NCBI GenBank assembly: GCA_946997215.1
Contig: CAMPUL010000001.1
Coordinates: 1-64,000, forward strand
Length of the DNA: 64,000 nt
From: Gardnerella vaginalis
Lineage (GTDB): Bacteria > Actinomycetota > Actinomycetes > Actinomycetales > Bifidobacteriaceae
Reading direction: 5' to 3'
A program made the position numbers and the translations under genes. Positions 27,725-38,014 of this stretch are shown piece after piece (the stretch's first letter is position 1; each line of letters starts with the position of its first letter). The notes under the pieces were generated by a model that was given only the letters and a program-made list of their open reading frames with translations, ran no database searches and had not been told where the DNA came from.

Positions 27725-29137
27725 CTACATTCTAGAAAATGCAATTTGCGATCCAATAATAGTTGCCACTGGCCTGCCCTTTAATTGCCAACCGTCAAAT
27801 GGCGTATTTCTAGCTTTTGAATGGAATGAGTTTGAATCCACACTCCACTTTTCGTTCATATTAATCAACACTAAATCAACGTTTTCTGGGTGCTCCGTGT
27901 TGCTTAATCGCAATGTACGCCTAATCGCGCATTTAGAAGACACGTTTAGCAAAGCCGAAACATCCGTAGGTCTGCGGCTCATTAGTTGCATTGGATTAAC
28001 AGACATTAGCTCAATTAAGTGCTTATCATCCGTGTAGCCTGCATCTACAAGAACTTTTCTACAAACCGCATACGCGCACTCTAAGCCAATAATGCCATTA
28101 GGCGCGCTCGCAAAGTCGCCAGATTTATCGGCAACCGTGTGCGGAGCGTGATCAGTAGCAATCATGTCTATAGTTCCATCTGCGATTGCAGCAAGAGTGG
28201 CCTGTCTATCTGCTTTAGACCTAAGTGGCGGATTCATTTTTGCGTTAACTCCATACTTAAGCACATCTTCATCGCAAAGAGCAACGTAATGCGGAGCTGT
28301 CTCGCAAGTAATAGGCAAGCCTTCCTTCTTAGCTTTGCGAATCTCTTCAAAGGCAGCAGCAGTACTCACATGCTGGAAGTGCACATGAACGCCGCTAACT
28401 CTTGCAGCATCAATGTCTCGCTTAACAATCGCAAGTTCCGTAGACGCAGGAATTCCGTCAACGCCTAAAATCTTAGCAACTGGACCTTCGTTTACTGAGC
28501 CAGAATTGTGATGCTCACAATGTTCAAGAAGAGGCAATCCTGTTTCTTTAGCGATTTTTAGAACGTCTTGCAAAATCGAATCTGTAACTGCAGCACCATC
28601 GTCACTAATTGCAACTACAGGATGCTTCTTCATTGGAGACGTTTTTTGACTATCTTCGATTCCAGGAACATACTTTTTCCACAGATTAACATTGCTAGGC
28701 TCAACGCCACTTCTTCCGCCCGACGCGCACACGCTTAAATCGTAGCGAACTGGCAATTTTACGCCATATATGCAACCGTATCTTTGCAAGTAGTCAATAA
28801 CATTTTCCACATCGAAAGGAGCATCATCCCAAGGCTCGCCATCAACTGCTGGAATAGTATTCGGCATAATCAAAACTTGCGTATATCCGCCTGCAGCCGC
28901 AGCATTTCCGCCGCTTGTCATCGTTTCTTTATCTGTTTGACCAGGATCCCTAAAATGCACGTGCGGGTCTGCAAAACCAGGAGCAACAATCCAATCACTC
29001 GCATCAATTTCTCCGCATATTCTGGCATTTGGCTCAATTAAAGCATCTTGCCGCACACCTTCTACAATCAAATCGATGCGCTCGCTAGTATCCCAAACTG
29101 CAATATTTTGCAAAGTTAAGGTTCGTGAGTTGTTCAT
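27725..29137 (-). CDS. pyrC: Dihydroorotase
   Basis: 470 residues, class I dihydroorotase. Zinc ligands in DPHVHFRDPG (HxH, about 57-66), histidines in EHCEHH and HVHFQHVS, and the catalytic Asp in MIATDHAPH (about 335). Cyclises carbamoyl aspartate to dihydroorotate. 121 bp downstream of the pyrB fusion, before pyrF. RBS AGGAGC precedes ATG 29137. Confidence 0.96.
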   Translation of the reverse strand: MNNSRTLTLQNIAVWDTSERIDLIVEGVRQDALIEPNARICGEIDASDWIVAPGFADPHVHFRDPGQTDKETMTSGGNAAAAGGYTQVLIMPNTIPAVDGEPWDDAPFDVENVIDYLQRYGCIYGVKLPVRYDLSVCASGGRSGVEPSNVNLWKKYVPGIEDSQKTSPMKKHPVVAISDDGAAVTDSILQDVLKIAKETGLPLLEHCEHHNSGSVNEGPVAKILGVDGIPASTELAIVKRDIDAARVSGVHVHFQHVSTAAAFEEIRKAKKEGLPITCETAPHYVALCDEDVLKYGVNAKMNPPLRSKADRQATLAAIADGTIDMIATDHAPHTVADKSGDFASAPNGIIGLECAYAVCRKVLVDAGYTDDKHLIELMSVNPMQLMSRRPTDVSALLNVSSKCAIRRTLRLSNTEHPENVDLVLINMNEKWSVDSNSFHSKARNTPFDGWQLKGRPVATIIGSQIAFSRM

Positions 29138-29258
29138 ATTGCTCCTAGTTCGCTCAAGGTTTTTGAGTTATTAGATTATTTTAGATTACTTTATATTTCA
29201 ATTGCGTTAATCGCGCTTATTTTTGCGTCTTGACTGCATTCAATCTGCACTCAATCTG

Positions 29259-30485
29259 TTATGCTTCTTCGTCGCAATACAAGCATCGATACACGTTTGC
29301 ATCAGAATCGTCATTATAGAACTTTTTAACTAACGACAATTCACTATTTGTTATGCAACGAATATTAGGACATTTAAGATCTTTAGGAGCATTTTTGTCT
29401 TCTTTATGAACACGAGGATTAGCGAGCGAAATTCCATTAGCATCGTAAGCTTGCGATTCGTCTTTAGGCACATTCACAAAATCTGTTGGTTCGTACCCCA
29501 AAAGCTCGTCTCCAAGAACTGAGCTTTCAAGAGCCATTCGCATAAGCATGCCGTTTTTAACTTGCTCAAAGTATGCTGCACGCGGATCCGAGTCAACATC
29601 AACCGCAATCTCGTTAATCCTAGGAAGTGGGTGAAGAACAGCCGTATTAGGCTTAGCTTTTTGCAATTTTTCTTCCGTCAAAATGTAAGTATCTCTAAGT
29701 CGTAAGTATTGATCCCTGTCTGTAAAACGCTCTTCTTGCACACGAGTCATGTAAAGAACGTCTAAACTTCCAATAACTTCCATCAAATCGCGAGTTTCCT
29801 CGTAAGAGCACGATTCAGTTGCGTTTATACGATCAATAACATATTGCGGAGTTTTAAGCTCATCTGGACTAATCAACACAAAATGAACATTTCCAAAGCG
29901 GCATAAAGTTTCAATAAGCGAGTGAACTGTGCGGCCGTACGTTAAGTCTCCGCAAAGCCCAACTGTTAAATTATTCAGTCTGCCAAATCGTGCAAGAATC
30001 GTTGCTAAATCTGCAAGAGTTTGAGTAGGATGCATGTGGCCGCCGTCTCCTGCATTAATTACTGGCGTGCTAACAGCTTGCGTTGCTACAAAAGCGGCGC
30101 CTTCCTTAGGGTGACGCATTGCTACAACATCTACATAGTTTGACACCACTTTTAACGTGTCGCTAACAGTTTCGCCCTTACTCGCGCTGGAAAGCTGAGC
30201 TCCTGCAAAACCAATGACCTTTCCGCCTAAGCGAAGCATTGCTGTTTCAAAGCTTAATCGCGTGCGCGTGCTCGGCTCATAAAAAAGAGTGGCCAACACT
30301 CTGCCATCGCAAGTGTGGGCCACTTCTTTTCTGTGCGAATCAATGTATCGCGCTTTATCTAAAAGCATTCGTATTTGTGCTGTTGAAATATCGTCTAAAG
30401 TAACAACGCTTTTGCCTGCTAACGATTGAGCAATTGCGCAACGAGAAAAAACTTGATTTGAAGAATCATAAAATGCGTTCGTCAT
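29259..30485 (-). CDS. pyrB: Aspartate carbamoyltransferase fused to the PyrI zinc domain
   Basis: 408 residues. Residues about 1-325 are a complete catalytic chain: FYEPSTRTRLSFE (carbamoyl phosphate loop), GDGGHMHPTQTLADL, and LHPLPRINEI. The last 50 residues contain CPNIRCIT and YRCLYCDEE, i.e. the C-x4-C...C-x2-C zinc cluster of the regulatory chain PyrI. The nucleotide-binding allosteric domain of PyrI (about 100 residues) is absent, and no pyrI lies nearby. The zinc domain normally bridges catalytic and regulatory chains, so here it may only stabilise the trimer or mediate a partner contact. CTP/ATP control is predicted to be lost. First gene of the pyrimidine cluster. Confidence 0.9.
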   Translation of the reverse strand: MTNAFYDSSNQVFSRCAIAQSLAGKSVVTLDDISTAQIRMLLDKARYIDSHRKEVAHTCDGRVLATLFYEPSTRTRLSFETAMLRLGGKVIGFAGAQLSSASKGETVSDTLKVVSNYVDVVAMRHPKEGAAFVATQAVSTPVINAGDGGHMHPTQTLADLATILARFGRLNNLTVGLCGDLTYGRTVHSLIETLCRFGNVHFVLISPDELKTPQYVIDRINATESCSYEETRDLMEVIGSLDVLYMTRVQEERFTDRDQYLRLRDTYILTEEKLQKAKPNTAVLHPLPRINEIAVDVDSDPRAAYFEQVKNGMLMRMALESSVLGDELLGYEPTDFVNVPKDESQAYDANGISLANPRVHKEDKNAPKDLKCPNIRCITNSELSLVKKFYNDDSDANVYRCLYCDEEA

Positions 30486-30659
30486 AATAGAACCGCTTAC
30501 CTTTCGCTAGTTGGCAAACGACCGCGACCACACGCGACCTCCACGATTTTACTGATTATCATTGACGAATATGCGATTCGGAGTGGCGTATATTTGTTAC
30601 CACAAAATGCAGAAATAAGATGCAAAAAATATAAATATGACTAGATTGCAACTGTAAAC

Positions 30660-33600
30660 TTAGCGACAGTAGAAGAGACGAGACATAACTTCGCGGCATT
30701 GACGCATAACAGCCATTAAATCGTTTTCAAAAACGCGACCTTGGTTTGGATCGTAGCCAAGATAAGTGGCGATTCCACCCAAAGAATAAGAGTCTGTTGG
30801 AATAACATCCGCGCGCTCAAGGGAGCCAGACCACAAGAAGTTCGCATTTCGCACTGCAGAACACATATGCCAGCAGCGTTCCAACACGTTTGCATCTTCA
30901 TCTTCAATCAAATGCAATTCTTTAAGCGCTTTCAACGCTTGCATTGTGCCAACCACTCGCAAAGACTCGTATTTTCCAGCGTATTGCAATTGCAAAAGCT
31001 GAACAGTCCACTCAACATCGCTTAAACCGCCGCGACCAAGCTTCAAATGCCTGTCTCTACTAACACCTCTTGGCAAGCGTTCTGCTTCCATACGCGCTTT
31101 AAGCTTACGAATTTCCGCTAATTGTGATTCACTAAGAGGCTCTTGTGAATAGCGCAAGTCGTTTACTACTCCACTTAGCAAAGCATCCGCCAAATCTTTG
31201 GAACCCGCAGCAAAGCGCGCGCGCAAAAGTGCTTGATTTTCCCATGTACTAGCCCACTTTTGGTAGTAGTGCTCGCACGATTCTAGCGAGCGCACAAGCG
31301 GCCCATCTTTACCTTCTGGTCGCAAATCTAAATCAACCATGATTTTTGGCTCTAAAGTAAGAGGACCTTGCAAAATATTGCGCAATATGTCTACAGTAGT
31401 TTGCGCAAAACGGTGAGAAGGATTAGCTCCAGAATCATCGCCAGAATCGCAACCGCAAATATCTTGTGTAGGCTTATAAACAACCATCATATCTGCATCA
31501 GAGCAGAAGTTCACTTCCCTACCGCCATAACGTCCGAGGGCAATAATTGCAATCGAAGCTTTGCTTTTATCTAGGCACATTTTGCGAGACGCATCTTTCA
31601 TAGCCCATTGCAAAGCAGCATCAAGAACAGCGTCAAATACGTCACTCATTGCTTGCATCGAAGTAGCATCGTCAATAATCCCACACATCCAAGCAAGAGC
31701 TACTCGTTCAATTTCTTGCCGTCTTAAAGCGCGCAAAGATTGAGCAAAATCCGCAATACTGCTTGAATATCTTGCAACCATTGCTCGCGTTTGCATATCT
31801 AAGCTTTCTCTGCCTCTTGGCGAAAGCGTCGAGTCGTCTCCAAGCCAAGTTATCGACTGTATGGACTTCATCATTGCATCGCCTAAATAGCGCGAATCAG
31901 ACAAAACGTGGCAAAGCCGTTGAGCTGCGCTAGGAGAGTCACGCAAAAATCCAAGATACGTGTTTTTCCCACCAAAGAGCTCGGAAAGTCGCCTAAAAGC
32001 AAGCAAACCCATGTCGGGATTTTGACCTTCTCCAAGCCATTTCAACACTGCAGGAAGCAAAATTCTGTGAATTTTAGCAGCACGCGAAAGTCCCTCAGTA
32101 AGCGCTTCAACATGCATTTGTGCAGCTTTTGCATCCGCAAATCCGATTGATGCAAAGCGAGCGCGAGCAGCCTCTGCAGACAACACAATAGGATCCGCAT
32201 CCGTTTGCGCATTAATCGGAAGCATTGGGCGGTAATAAATATCTTTATGCAAGTGTCTAATTTCTCGTCGCGCTTTGTCAAATCGCGCAACAAGCTCTTC
32301 TGGCTTAAGTCTAACAGCTCTAGCAAGACGCCTAATTTGCTCGTTACTGTTAAGCTCTTCTACACTAATACTTCTTGCGCGATCTAATCCACCATTTCCT
32401 TGCGCACCTAAATCTGGGAATAAATGCGTGCGTTGCATATTCCACATTTGCTGGCGATGCTCGAGCACACGCTCAAAACGGTAGTGTTCTGCCAAAATCG
32501 CAGCTTGCGATCTAGAAACATAACCTCCAGCAGATAATGCGTTAAGCGCGCCTAGTGTATCTCTAACTCGCAAAGACGTGTCTTCGCTTCCGTGCACAAG
32601 TTGCAACATTTGCACAGTAAACTCAACATCGCGCAATCCTCCGCGACCAAGCTTCATATCTAAATCTCGCTGAGCCGCAGGAATCAAAGACTCCACTCGC
32701 TGTCTCATATGTTGGCAATCTGCAACAAAGTGTTCACGACCAGATGCTTTCCAAATAAGCGAATCAGCCATTTGTCTATAATCTTTACCAAGTTGCATAT
32801 CTCCTGCAGCTGGCCTCGACTTTAGTAATGCTTGAAACTCCCAGCTACTTGCCCACTTTTCGTAGTATTCTCTGTTAGATTCCAATCGCCTAACAAGCGG
32901 ACCATCTTTGCCTTCTGGCCTTAGCGCAGTATCAATTTGCCACAATGGCGGCTCCGCACAACCCATAACAACCGATTGGCACACTTTTTGCAAAACAAGC
33001 GCAATAGAAGAGCCAACTCGCAAAGCTTCATCTTGTTTAACGCCATTAGTTGGCTCTACTACATATATTAAGTCAATGTCGGAAACGTAGTTTATTTCTC
33101 GCGCTCCCAATTTTCCCATTGCGATTATTGCAAACTTGCAACAACAAGATCCAGAAACTTGCCCGCGCGCAATCGCAAGAGCCGCCTCTAAAGCAGCATC
33201 CGCAGCATCCGAAAGTTTACAGCTTATATCTGGCTGCAATTCTACAGGATCTGCGCTTGCCAAATCGTATGCCATAATCGCAGCAATATGCTGACGATAT
33301 CTTGCTCTAAGCGCACCAACAGCTTGCGCAAAACCCATGGAACTTATTGGAACAGTGCACGAATCGCAATTCTTATCGTCATCTTTTTCTTCATTTACTA
33401 CTGTTGCACTGTACGATTGAACAGCTTCTAATAAATCCGAAACACGCTCTTCTAAAGTCATGTGTAGCAAATGATTTGGGTCGCTTGCGGCAGCGCTTAT
33501 TAAGTCTTCACGTGCTCGCATTAGCATTGCAAACGCTTTAGATGCTCCAAGAACTTGCATTAAAGACGAAAGCGGACTTGTTATTAGTGAATTATTAGAG

Positions 33601-33941
33601 TTTTGAGCAATATTTTCAACAACTTTTTTATGCGATTGATATATGTCGTTAAACGCTAAAATTGCATAATCTGGATCTTCGACTCTGCTTATGCTTTCTA
33701 AAATTTTAACCGCGTTTACTGAATTATTTGCACAATTTTTGCAAACATCTTCTATAACTTTACGAGCAGATTCCGGTCGTGCAAACCCTGCTTTAACTAG
33801 ACTTCTATACGATAAGTCATTTTCTTGTGCAAAGTTTAAGTTGTTTTTTGAACGATTTTGCAAATCATCTTTTAAGCCCACGTTCAAAATCGCGCTGAAG
33901 CCATTGCTTAAATCTCCAGCATTACTTGATTCTTTGCTCAT
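30660..33941 (-). CDS. glnE: Bifunctional glutamine synthetase adenylyl/deadenylyltransferase
   Basis: About 1093 residues from ATG 33941 (MSKESSNAG). Two nucleotidyltransferase domains are visible: the N-terminal deadenylase half with KLGAREINYVSDIDLIYV, and the C-terminal adenylylase half with GRYGGREVNFCSDADMM. Each is followed by a helical domain with KLGRGGLRDVE and KLGRGGLSDVE. It adds or removes AMP on glutamine synthetase according to nitrogen status. The frame extends to 34007, but upstream is repeat-like sequence without an RBS. No PII gene is visible here. Transcribed alone. Confidence 0.95.
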   Translation of the reverse strand: MSKESSNAGDLSNGFSAILNVGLKDDLQNRSKNNLNFAQENDLSYRSLVKAGFARPESARKVIEDVCKNCANNSVNAVKILESISRVEDPDYAILAFNDIYQSHKKVVENIAQNSNNSLITSPLSSLMQVLGASKAFAMLMRAREDLISAAASDPNHLLHMTLEERVSDLLEAVQSYSATVVNEEKDDDKNCDSCTVPISSMGFAQAVGALRARYRQHIAAIMAYDLASADPVELQPDISCKLSDAADAALEAALAIARGQVSGSCCCKFAIIAMGKLGAREINYVSDIDLIYVVEPTNGVKQDEALRVGSSIALVLQKVCQSVVMGCAEPPLWQIDTALRPEGKDGPLVRRLESNREYYEKWASSWEFQALLKSRPAAGDMQLGKDYRQMADSLIWKASGREHFVADCQHMRQRVESLIPAAQRDLDMKLGRGGLRDVEFTVQMLQLVHGSEDTSLRVRDTLGALNALSAGGYVSRSQAAILAEHYRFERVLEHRQQMWNMQRTHLFPDLGAQGNGGLDRARSISVEELNSNEQIRRLARAVRLKPEELVARFDKARREIRHLHKDIYYRPMLPINAQTDADPIVLSAEAARARFASIGFADAKAAQMHVEALTEGLSRAAKIHRILLPAVLKWLGEGQNPDMGLLAFRRLSELFGGKNTYLGFLRDSPSAAQRLCHVLSDSRYLGDAMMKSIQSITWLGDDSTLSPRGRESLDMQTRAMVARYSSSIADFAQSLRALRRQEIERVALAWMCGIIDDATSMQAMSDVFDAVLDAALQWAMKDASRKMCLDKSKASIAIIALGRYGGREVNFCSDADMMVVYKPTQDICGCDSGDDSGANPSHRFAQTTVDILRNILQGPLTLEPKIMVDLDLRPEGKDGPLVRSLESCEHYYQKWASTWENQALLRARFAAGSKDLADALLSGVVNDLRYSQEPLSESQLAEIRKLKARMEAERLPRGVSRDRHLKLGRGGLSDVEWTVQLLQLQYAGKYESLRVVGTMQALKALKELHLIEDEDANVLERCWHMCSAVRNANFLWSGSLERADVIPTDSYSLGGIATYLGYDPNQGRVFENDLMAVMRQCREVMSRLFYCR

Positions 33942-33994
33942 AACGCCACTGTACATTGTGGTGTCGTACAACAATATTTTGCACGGCACCACAT

Positions 33995-34082
33995 GCACAA
34001 ATCGCACAAATCACACAAATCACACAAATCGCGCAATTTGCATAATCTACATGATTTACACAATTTGCATAAATCGCATAAT
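33995..34082. repeat. Intergenic 9-bp tandem repeats between metF and glnE
   Basis: Variants of CACAAATCA are tandemly repeated about four times, then ATAATCTACA/ACAATTTGC units. It serves as the metF-glnE spacer. The unit count may vary between strains. Confidence 0.6.
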
Positions 34083-34937
34083 CTACACGATTTTAGTAAA
34101 AAGTGGCTTAACGTTTGACCAAATGCTTCTAGTAACTCCAGGACGATTCATTGTGTACAAGTGTATTCCATCTACACCTTCTGCAACTAAATCGTTAATC
34201 TGTTGAGACGCAAATATGCTTCCAGCGTCTTGCAAAACTTCTGGATTACTTCCCCATCGCTCAATCATTGCTAAAACTGGCTCACTCATTTTAGAAGAGC
34301 ACATTTTTGTCATTCGCTTAACTTGATTTGCATTTACAACAGGCATAACTCCAGCTTCAATCGGAACGTTAATACCAGCTTTTCTAGCTAAATCTCTAAA
34401 GTGCAAAAAGTCATCGTTATTGTAAAAAAGTTGCGAAATCAAGTGAGTTACTCCAGCATCAACTTTTCGCTTTAGATTATCAATGTCTTCTTGCAAAGTA
34501 GCAGCTTCTGGATGTTTTTCCGGGTAGCATGCGCCCAAAATAGGTAAATCTGGTCGCTTTGAGCGAATATACGATACTAAATCGCTTGCGTGATTAAACA
34601 CTCCAGCAGCATTCTGATTTTCAATAACATCTCCGCGCAAAGCTAAAACGCCACTAACGCCTGCCTTATCAAACATATCTAAAGCTTCGTCAACATCGTC
34701 ATAATCCAAGTATCTTGCTGTTAAATGAGCAACAGTCTTAATACCATACTCCGATCGAATAGTGTTGGCGATTCTAGCAGTAGCAGTTCGATCCGAAGAT
34801 TTTCCCGTTCCGTAAGTTACAGATATAAAATCTGGATCCAAACCCCTTAAGCCATCTAAAGTGTCGTAAATCGTGCCTATTGGAGATGTTCTTTTAGGCG
34901 GAAACACCTCTAGCGAAAACTTTGGTTTGTACGTCAT
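34083..34937 (-). CDS. metF: 5,10-Methylenetetrahydrofolate reductase
   Basis: 284 residues. TIM-barrel flavoprotein with SLEVFPPK (about 8-15, catalytic Glu), [17 protein letters not shown] and [13 protein letters not shown]. Makes 5-methyl-THF, the methyl donor for MetE. The start codon overlaps the metE stop (ATGA), so the two are translationally coupled and produced together for methionine synthesis. Confidence 0.96.
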   Translation of the reverse strand: MTYKPKFSLEVFPPKRTSPIGTIYDTLDGLRGLDPDFISVTYGTGKSSDRTATARIANTIRSEYGIKTVAHLTARYLDYDDVDEALDMFDKAGVSGVLALRGDVIENQNAAGVFNHASDLVSYIRSKRPDLPILGACYPEKHPEAATLQEDIDNLKRKVDAGVTHLISQLFYNNDDFLHFRDLARKAGINVPIEAGVMPVVNANQVKRMTKMCSSKMSEPVLAMIERWGSNPEVLQDAGSIFASQQINDLVAEGVDGIHLYTMNRPGVTRSIWSNVKPLFTKIV

Positions 34938-37270
34938 TTTAGACCGCCACCCAATTCGCTTCTAACTTTTTTAGCTGCCGAAACAAGATTTTGCAAGCTA
35001 ACCCAAGTTTCTGCATTGCCACGAGTCTTCAATCCACAATCTGGGTTAATCCAAAGTTTGCTTGCTGGCATTTTGTGCAAAATCTCGTGAATCCTGTTAA
35101 CAATTTCTTCTTCGCTAGGAACGCGAGGAGAATGAATGTCGTAAACACCAGGACCCGCTTCTGTTTCAAAGTTCGCGTTATGAATAGCGTCCAAAACAAC
35201 TAGATCTCCGCGCGAAGCTTCAAACGATATTACGTCCGCATCCATTGCATCAATGTCTCGAATAATGTCGTTAAACTCCGAGTAGCACATATGCGTGTGG
35301 ATTTGCGTAGTGGCCGCTACAGCAGAGTGCACAAGACGGAAAGCTGCAATCGCCCAATCCAAATACTTCTTATGCCAATCCGAACGCCTAAGCGGAAGCT
35401 TTTCACGCAAAGCTGCCTCATCGATTTGAATTACGCGAATTCCAGCACGCTCCAAGTCCAAAACTTCATCTCGAATAGCAAGAGCCAGCTGCTGCGTTTG
35501 CTCCTCGTGCGTAATATCTTCTCGAGGCCAAGACCAGTTAAGAATCGTAACAGGCCCCGTTAGCATGCCCTTCATAACATGATTTGTGCGGCTTTGAGCA
35601 TACGCACTCCACTCTACCGTGATTGGCTGCGCTCTAGAAACGTCGCTCCAAACGATTGGAGGCTTTACGCATCGAGTTCCATAAGACTGCACCCAAGCGT
35701 TTTTTGTAAACTTGAATCCGTGCAAATGCTGGCCAAAGTATTCAACCATATCGTTTCGTTCAAATTCGCCATGCACAAGAACGTCTAATCCAATGCTCTC
35801 CTGGTGTTCTATGCACTCGTCTATTTGCTTGGCAATAAACGCGTTGTATTCTTCTTTGCTAATTTCTCCTTTTCTAAAAAGCGCTCGAATCGATCTTATT
35901 TCTTTTGTTTGAGGGAAAGATCCGATAGTTGTTGTAGGCAAATCAGGCAATCCTAATGCTTCTTTTTGTAATTTTTGACGCTCCGCACGAGATGGCTTTC
36001 GCTCAAAATCTTCTGGCTTAAGGCTTGCGATTCGCGCTTTAACGTTTTCGTCTACTTTTACTCTAGACCCATCAAATAATGCCTGGTTTTGCGCTAATTC
36101 CTCGCTATTTTTAAGCTCATCATCATTCAAAACGCAAAGTTGAGCAATTTCGCTTACTTCCTTCAATTTTTCTACAGCAAACGCAAAATGCTTTAATACG
36201 TCTTCGCCAAGCTCTTCTCCATCCGTACTAAATGGAACATGCAAAAGCGAGCATGCAGTAGAAACAGCTACGCGATTAGTAACGTTTTTTTGCAAAGCAT
36301 CTAGCAAGCCAAGGCTTTGTGCGTAGTCATTTTTCCAAATGTTTCTGCCATTTACAACTCCTGCAAAAATAGTTGTTTTCTCGTTTACTCCATATTTTTG
36401 CAAAGCTTCAAGGTTTTCTTCTTTGCCTTCTACAAAATCTAAGCCAATTGCATCGAAAGCTAAATCGTTTAGCGTTTGGTATGAGTCTAAAACATTGCCA
36501 AAATACGTGTTAAGCAAAATCTTAACGCTTTCAGCATTCTCTGTGCTTTCAAGTCTGCTTTGAAGAATCGGCTTATATAAGTCGCTAAAAATCCTTAAAT
36601 CGCCATCTTCTTTATCTAAGCACAAGTATGGTTCGTCAAATTGCAACCATTTTGCTCCAAGACTTGCAAATCGTTTTACAATATCGCAATACGCGTTTGC
36701 TAATGCTTCAATCGTCTCTTTGTTTGCTTCTAATTCTTGAGCTTGAGGATTGCGAGCAAGCTTTAAGAAGGTGTATGGGCCAATCAGAACTGGCTTTGTT
36801 TCAATTCCTAGCGCTTTTGCTTCATTAAACTCATCGAATGGTTTTGTGCCATCTAAATGCAAATTTTGCGGATTTTCTACTTCTGGAACAATGTAGTGGT
36901 AATTAGTTGTAAACCACTTCTTCATTGGAAGAGCTGTTACATCCCCTCTATCCCCTTGATATCCGCGCGCGATTGCAAAAAGCGTATCTTCTGCATTTTC
37001 AAACTCTAGATTCTTGTACCGTTCTGGAACTGCACCAAGCAGGATTGCTGTGTCTAGCATTTGATCATAGTAGCTAAAATCGTTGCTTGGTATGAGTTCT
37101 ATTCCAGATTCTGCTTGAATTTTCCAATGCTTTTTGCGCAAGTCTTTTGCAACTTGTCTTACTTCTTCTAGAGTTGCGTCTTTTTTCCAATAGCGTTCAA
37201 TAATTTTTTTAAGCTCGCGATTTGCGCCGATTCGTGGGAATCCCTGTACGGATGTAAGAACAGTATGCAT
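34934..37270 (-). CDS. metE: Cobalamin-independent methionine synthase
   Basis: 778 residues. N-terminal half [12 protein letters not shown]; catalytic C-terminal half with [26 protein letters not shown], and zinc ligands His and Cys in [12 protein letters not shown] and [10 protein letters not shown]. Transfers methyl from 5-methyl-THF to homocysteine without B12. RBS GGAGG sits seven bases before ATG. The 165-bp upstream region contains GGTGATGACCTCA, which may be an operator, but I cannot identify a riboswitch there. Confidence 0.97.
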   Translation of the reverse strand: MHTVLTSVQGFPRIGANRELKKIIERYWKKDATLEEVRQVAKDLRKKHWKIQAESGIELIPSNDFSYYDQMLDTAILLGAVPERYKNLEFENAEDTLFAIARGYQGDRGDVTALPMKKWFTTNYHYIVPEVENPQNLHLDGTKPFDEFNEAKALGIETKPVLIGPYTFLKLARNPQAQELEANKETIEALANAYCDIVKRFASLGAKWLQFDEPYLCLDKEDGDLRIFSDLYKPILQSRLESTENAESVKILLNTYFGNVLDSYQTLNDLAFDAIGLDFVEGKEENLEALQKYGVNEKTTIFAGVVNGRNIWKNDYAQSLGLLDALQKNVTNRVAVSTACSLLHVPFSTDGEELGEDVLKHFAFAVEKLKEVSEIAQLCVLNDDELKNSEELAQNQALFDGSRVKVDENVKARIASLKPEDFERKPSRAERQKLQKEALGLPDLPTTTIGSFPQTKEIRSIRALFRKGEISKEEYNAFIAKQIDECIEHQESIGLDVLVHGEFERNDMVEYFGQHLHGFKFTKNAWVQSYGTRCVKPPIVWSDVSRAQPITVEWSAYAQSRTNHVMKGMLTGPVTILNWSWPREDITHEEQTQQLALAIRDEVLDLERAGIRVIQIDEAALREKLPLRRSDWHKKYLDWAIAAFRLVHSAVAATTQIHTHMCYSEFNDIIRDIDAMDADVISFEASRGDLVVLDAIHNANFETEAGPGVYDIHSPRVPSEEEIVNRIHEILHKMPASKLWINPDCGLKTRGNAETWVSLQNLVSAAKKVRSELGGGLK

Positions 37271-37435
37271 ATATCCTCCAAATAATTAACAACCTGATTC
37301 AGCCTAGCAAACATTTGGCTTAATGAGGTCATCACCTATTTTGGGGTGTCGTTATAAGCTAAACTTATATGCAGATTTATACATATGATTTATGCAAATT
37401 TTATAAGGATTTTATGCAAAATTATGCGTATTTTA

Positions 37436-37993
37436 CTACTCAAAATCCTTTGGACTTATAACACCTAAGGCTTTTGCTCCGCGAAGTCCGCAAGTTGCAA
37501 AAGGAGAGTTGGAAACTAGCACAACAATCGAAGCATTAGAAAGCCCAAGTCTCATCGTTCCTAAAACGTCTGGGTCGGAATCTGGGGAAGAAAGCCATTG
37601 CGCAGCCATCGACATTGTTGGCTCATGGCCTATAATCATTGTTATTTTAGATTCACTCCTAATCTCACAAAGCTCATCCATTACAGACTGCATTCCGCCA
37701 TCATATAAGCTTTTTCTTGATGCAACTATTGGCGAATCTCCAAACTTTTTAAGCATTTTATGCATTGTTTGCTCTGTGCGATTTGCGCTTGAACAAACAA
37801 TATAATTTGGAACAAGCTTTAAAGATTTCAAGCCTTTTGCCATGATTTTTGCTTGTTTTATACCTTTATCGCTAAGGTCTCTTCCCCAATCGTCTCCCAT
37901 TGTTGGCGGCACTGCTTTTGCGTGGCGCATTAGTAGCAACACATATTTTGCATGCTTTACTTTTTTAACAATTTTTTTAATTGACGCCGCCAT
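37436..37993 (-). CDS. SixA-type histidine phosphatase
   Basis: 185 residues of the histidine phosphatase superfamily. The catalytic phosphohistidine is in LLMRHAKA (about residue 23), and the second catalytic His in MIIGHEPTMSM (about 121). LSDKGIKQAKIMAKGL and SSANRTEQTM match SixA. The actinobacterial substrate is not known; SixA in E. coli acts on phosphohistidine proteins. 22 bp upstream of the trmI stop, likely cotranscribed. RBS GAGGAG. Confidence 0.85.
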   Translation of the reverse strand: MAASIKKIVKKVKHAKYVLLLMRHAKAVPPTMGDDWGRDLSDKGIKQAKIMAKGLKSLKLVPNYIVCSSANRTEQTMHKMLKKFGDSPIVASRKSLYDGGMQSVMDELCEIRSESKITMIIGHEPTMSMAAQWLSSPDSDPDVLGTMRLGLSNASIVVLVSNSPFATCGLRGAKALGVISPKDFE

Positions 37994-38014
37994 TTTAATC
38001 TCCTCAGTCTTCAG

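Noticed and set aside
34934..37435. SAM or T-box riboswitch before metE
   Set aside because: None of the conserved core blocks of SAM riboswitches or T-boxes could be found in the leader.
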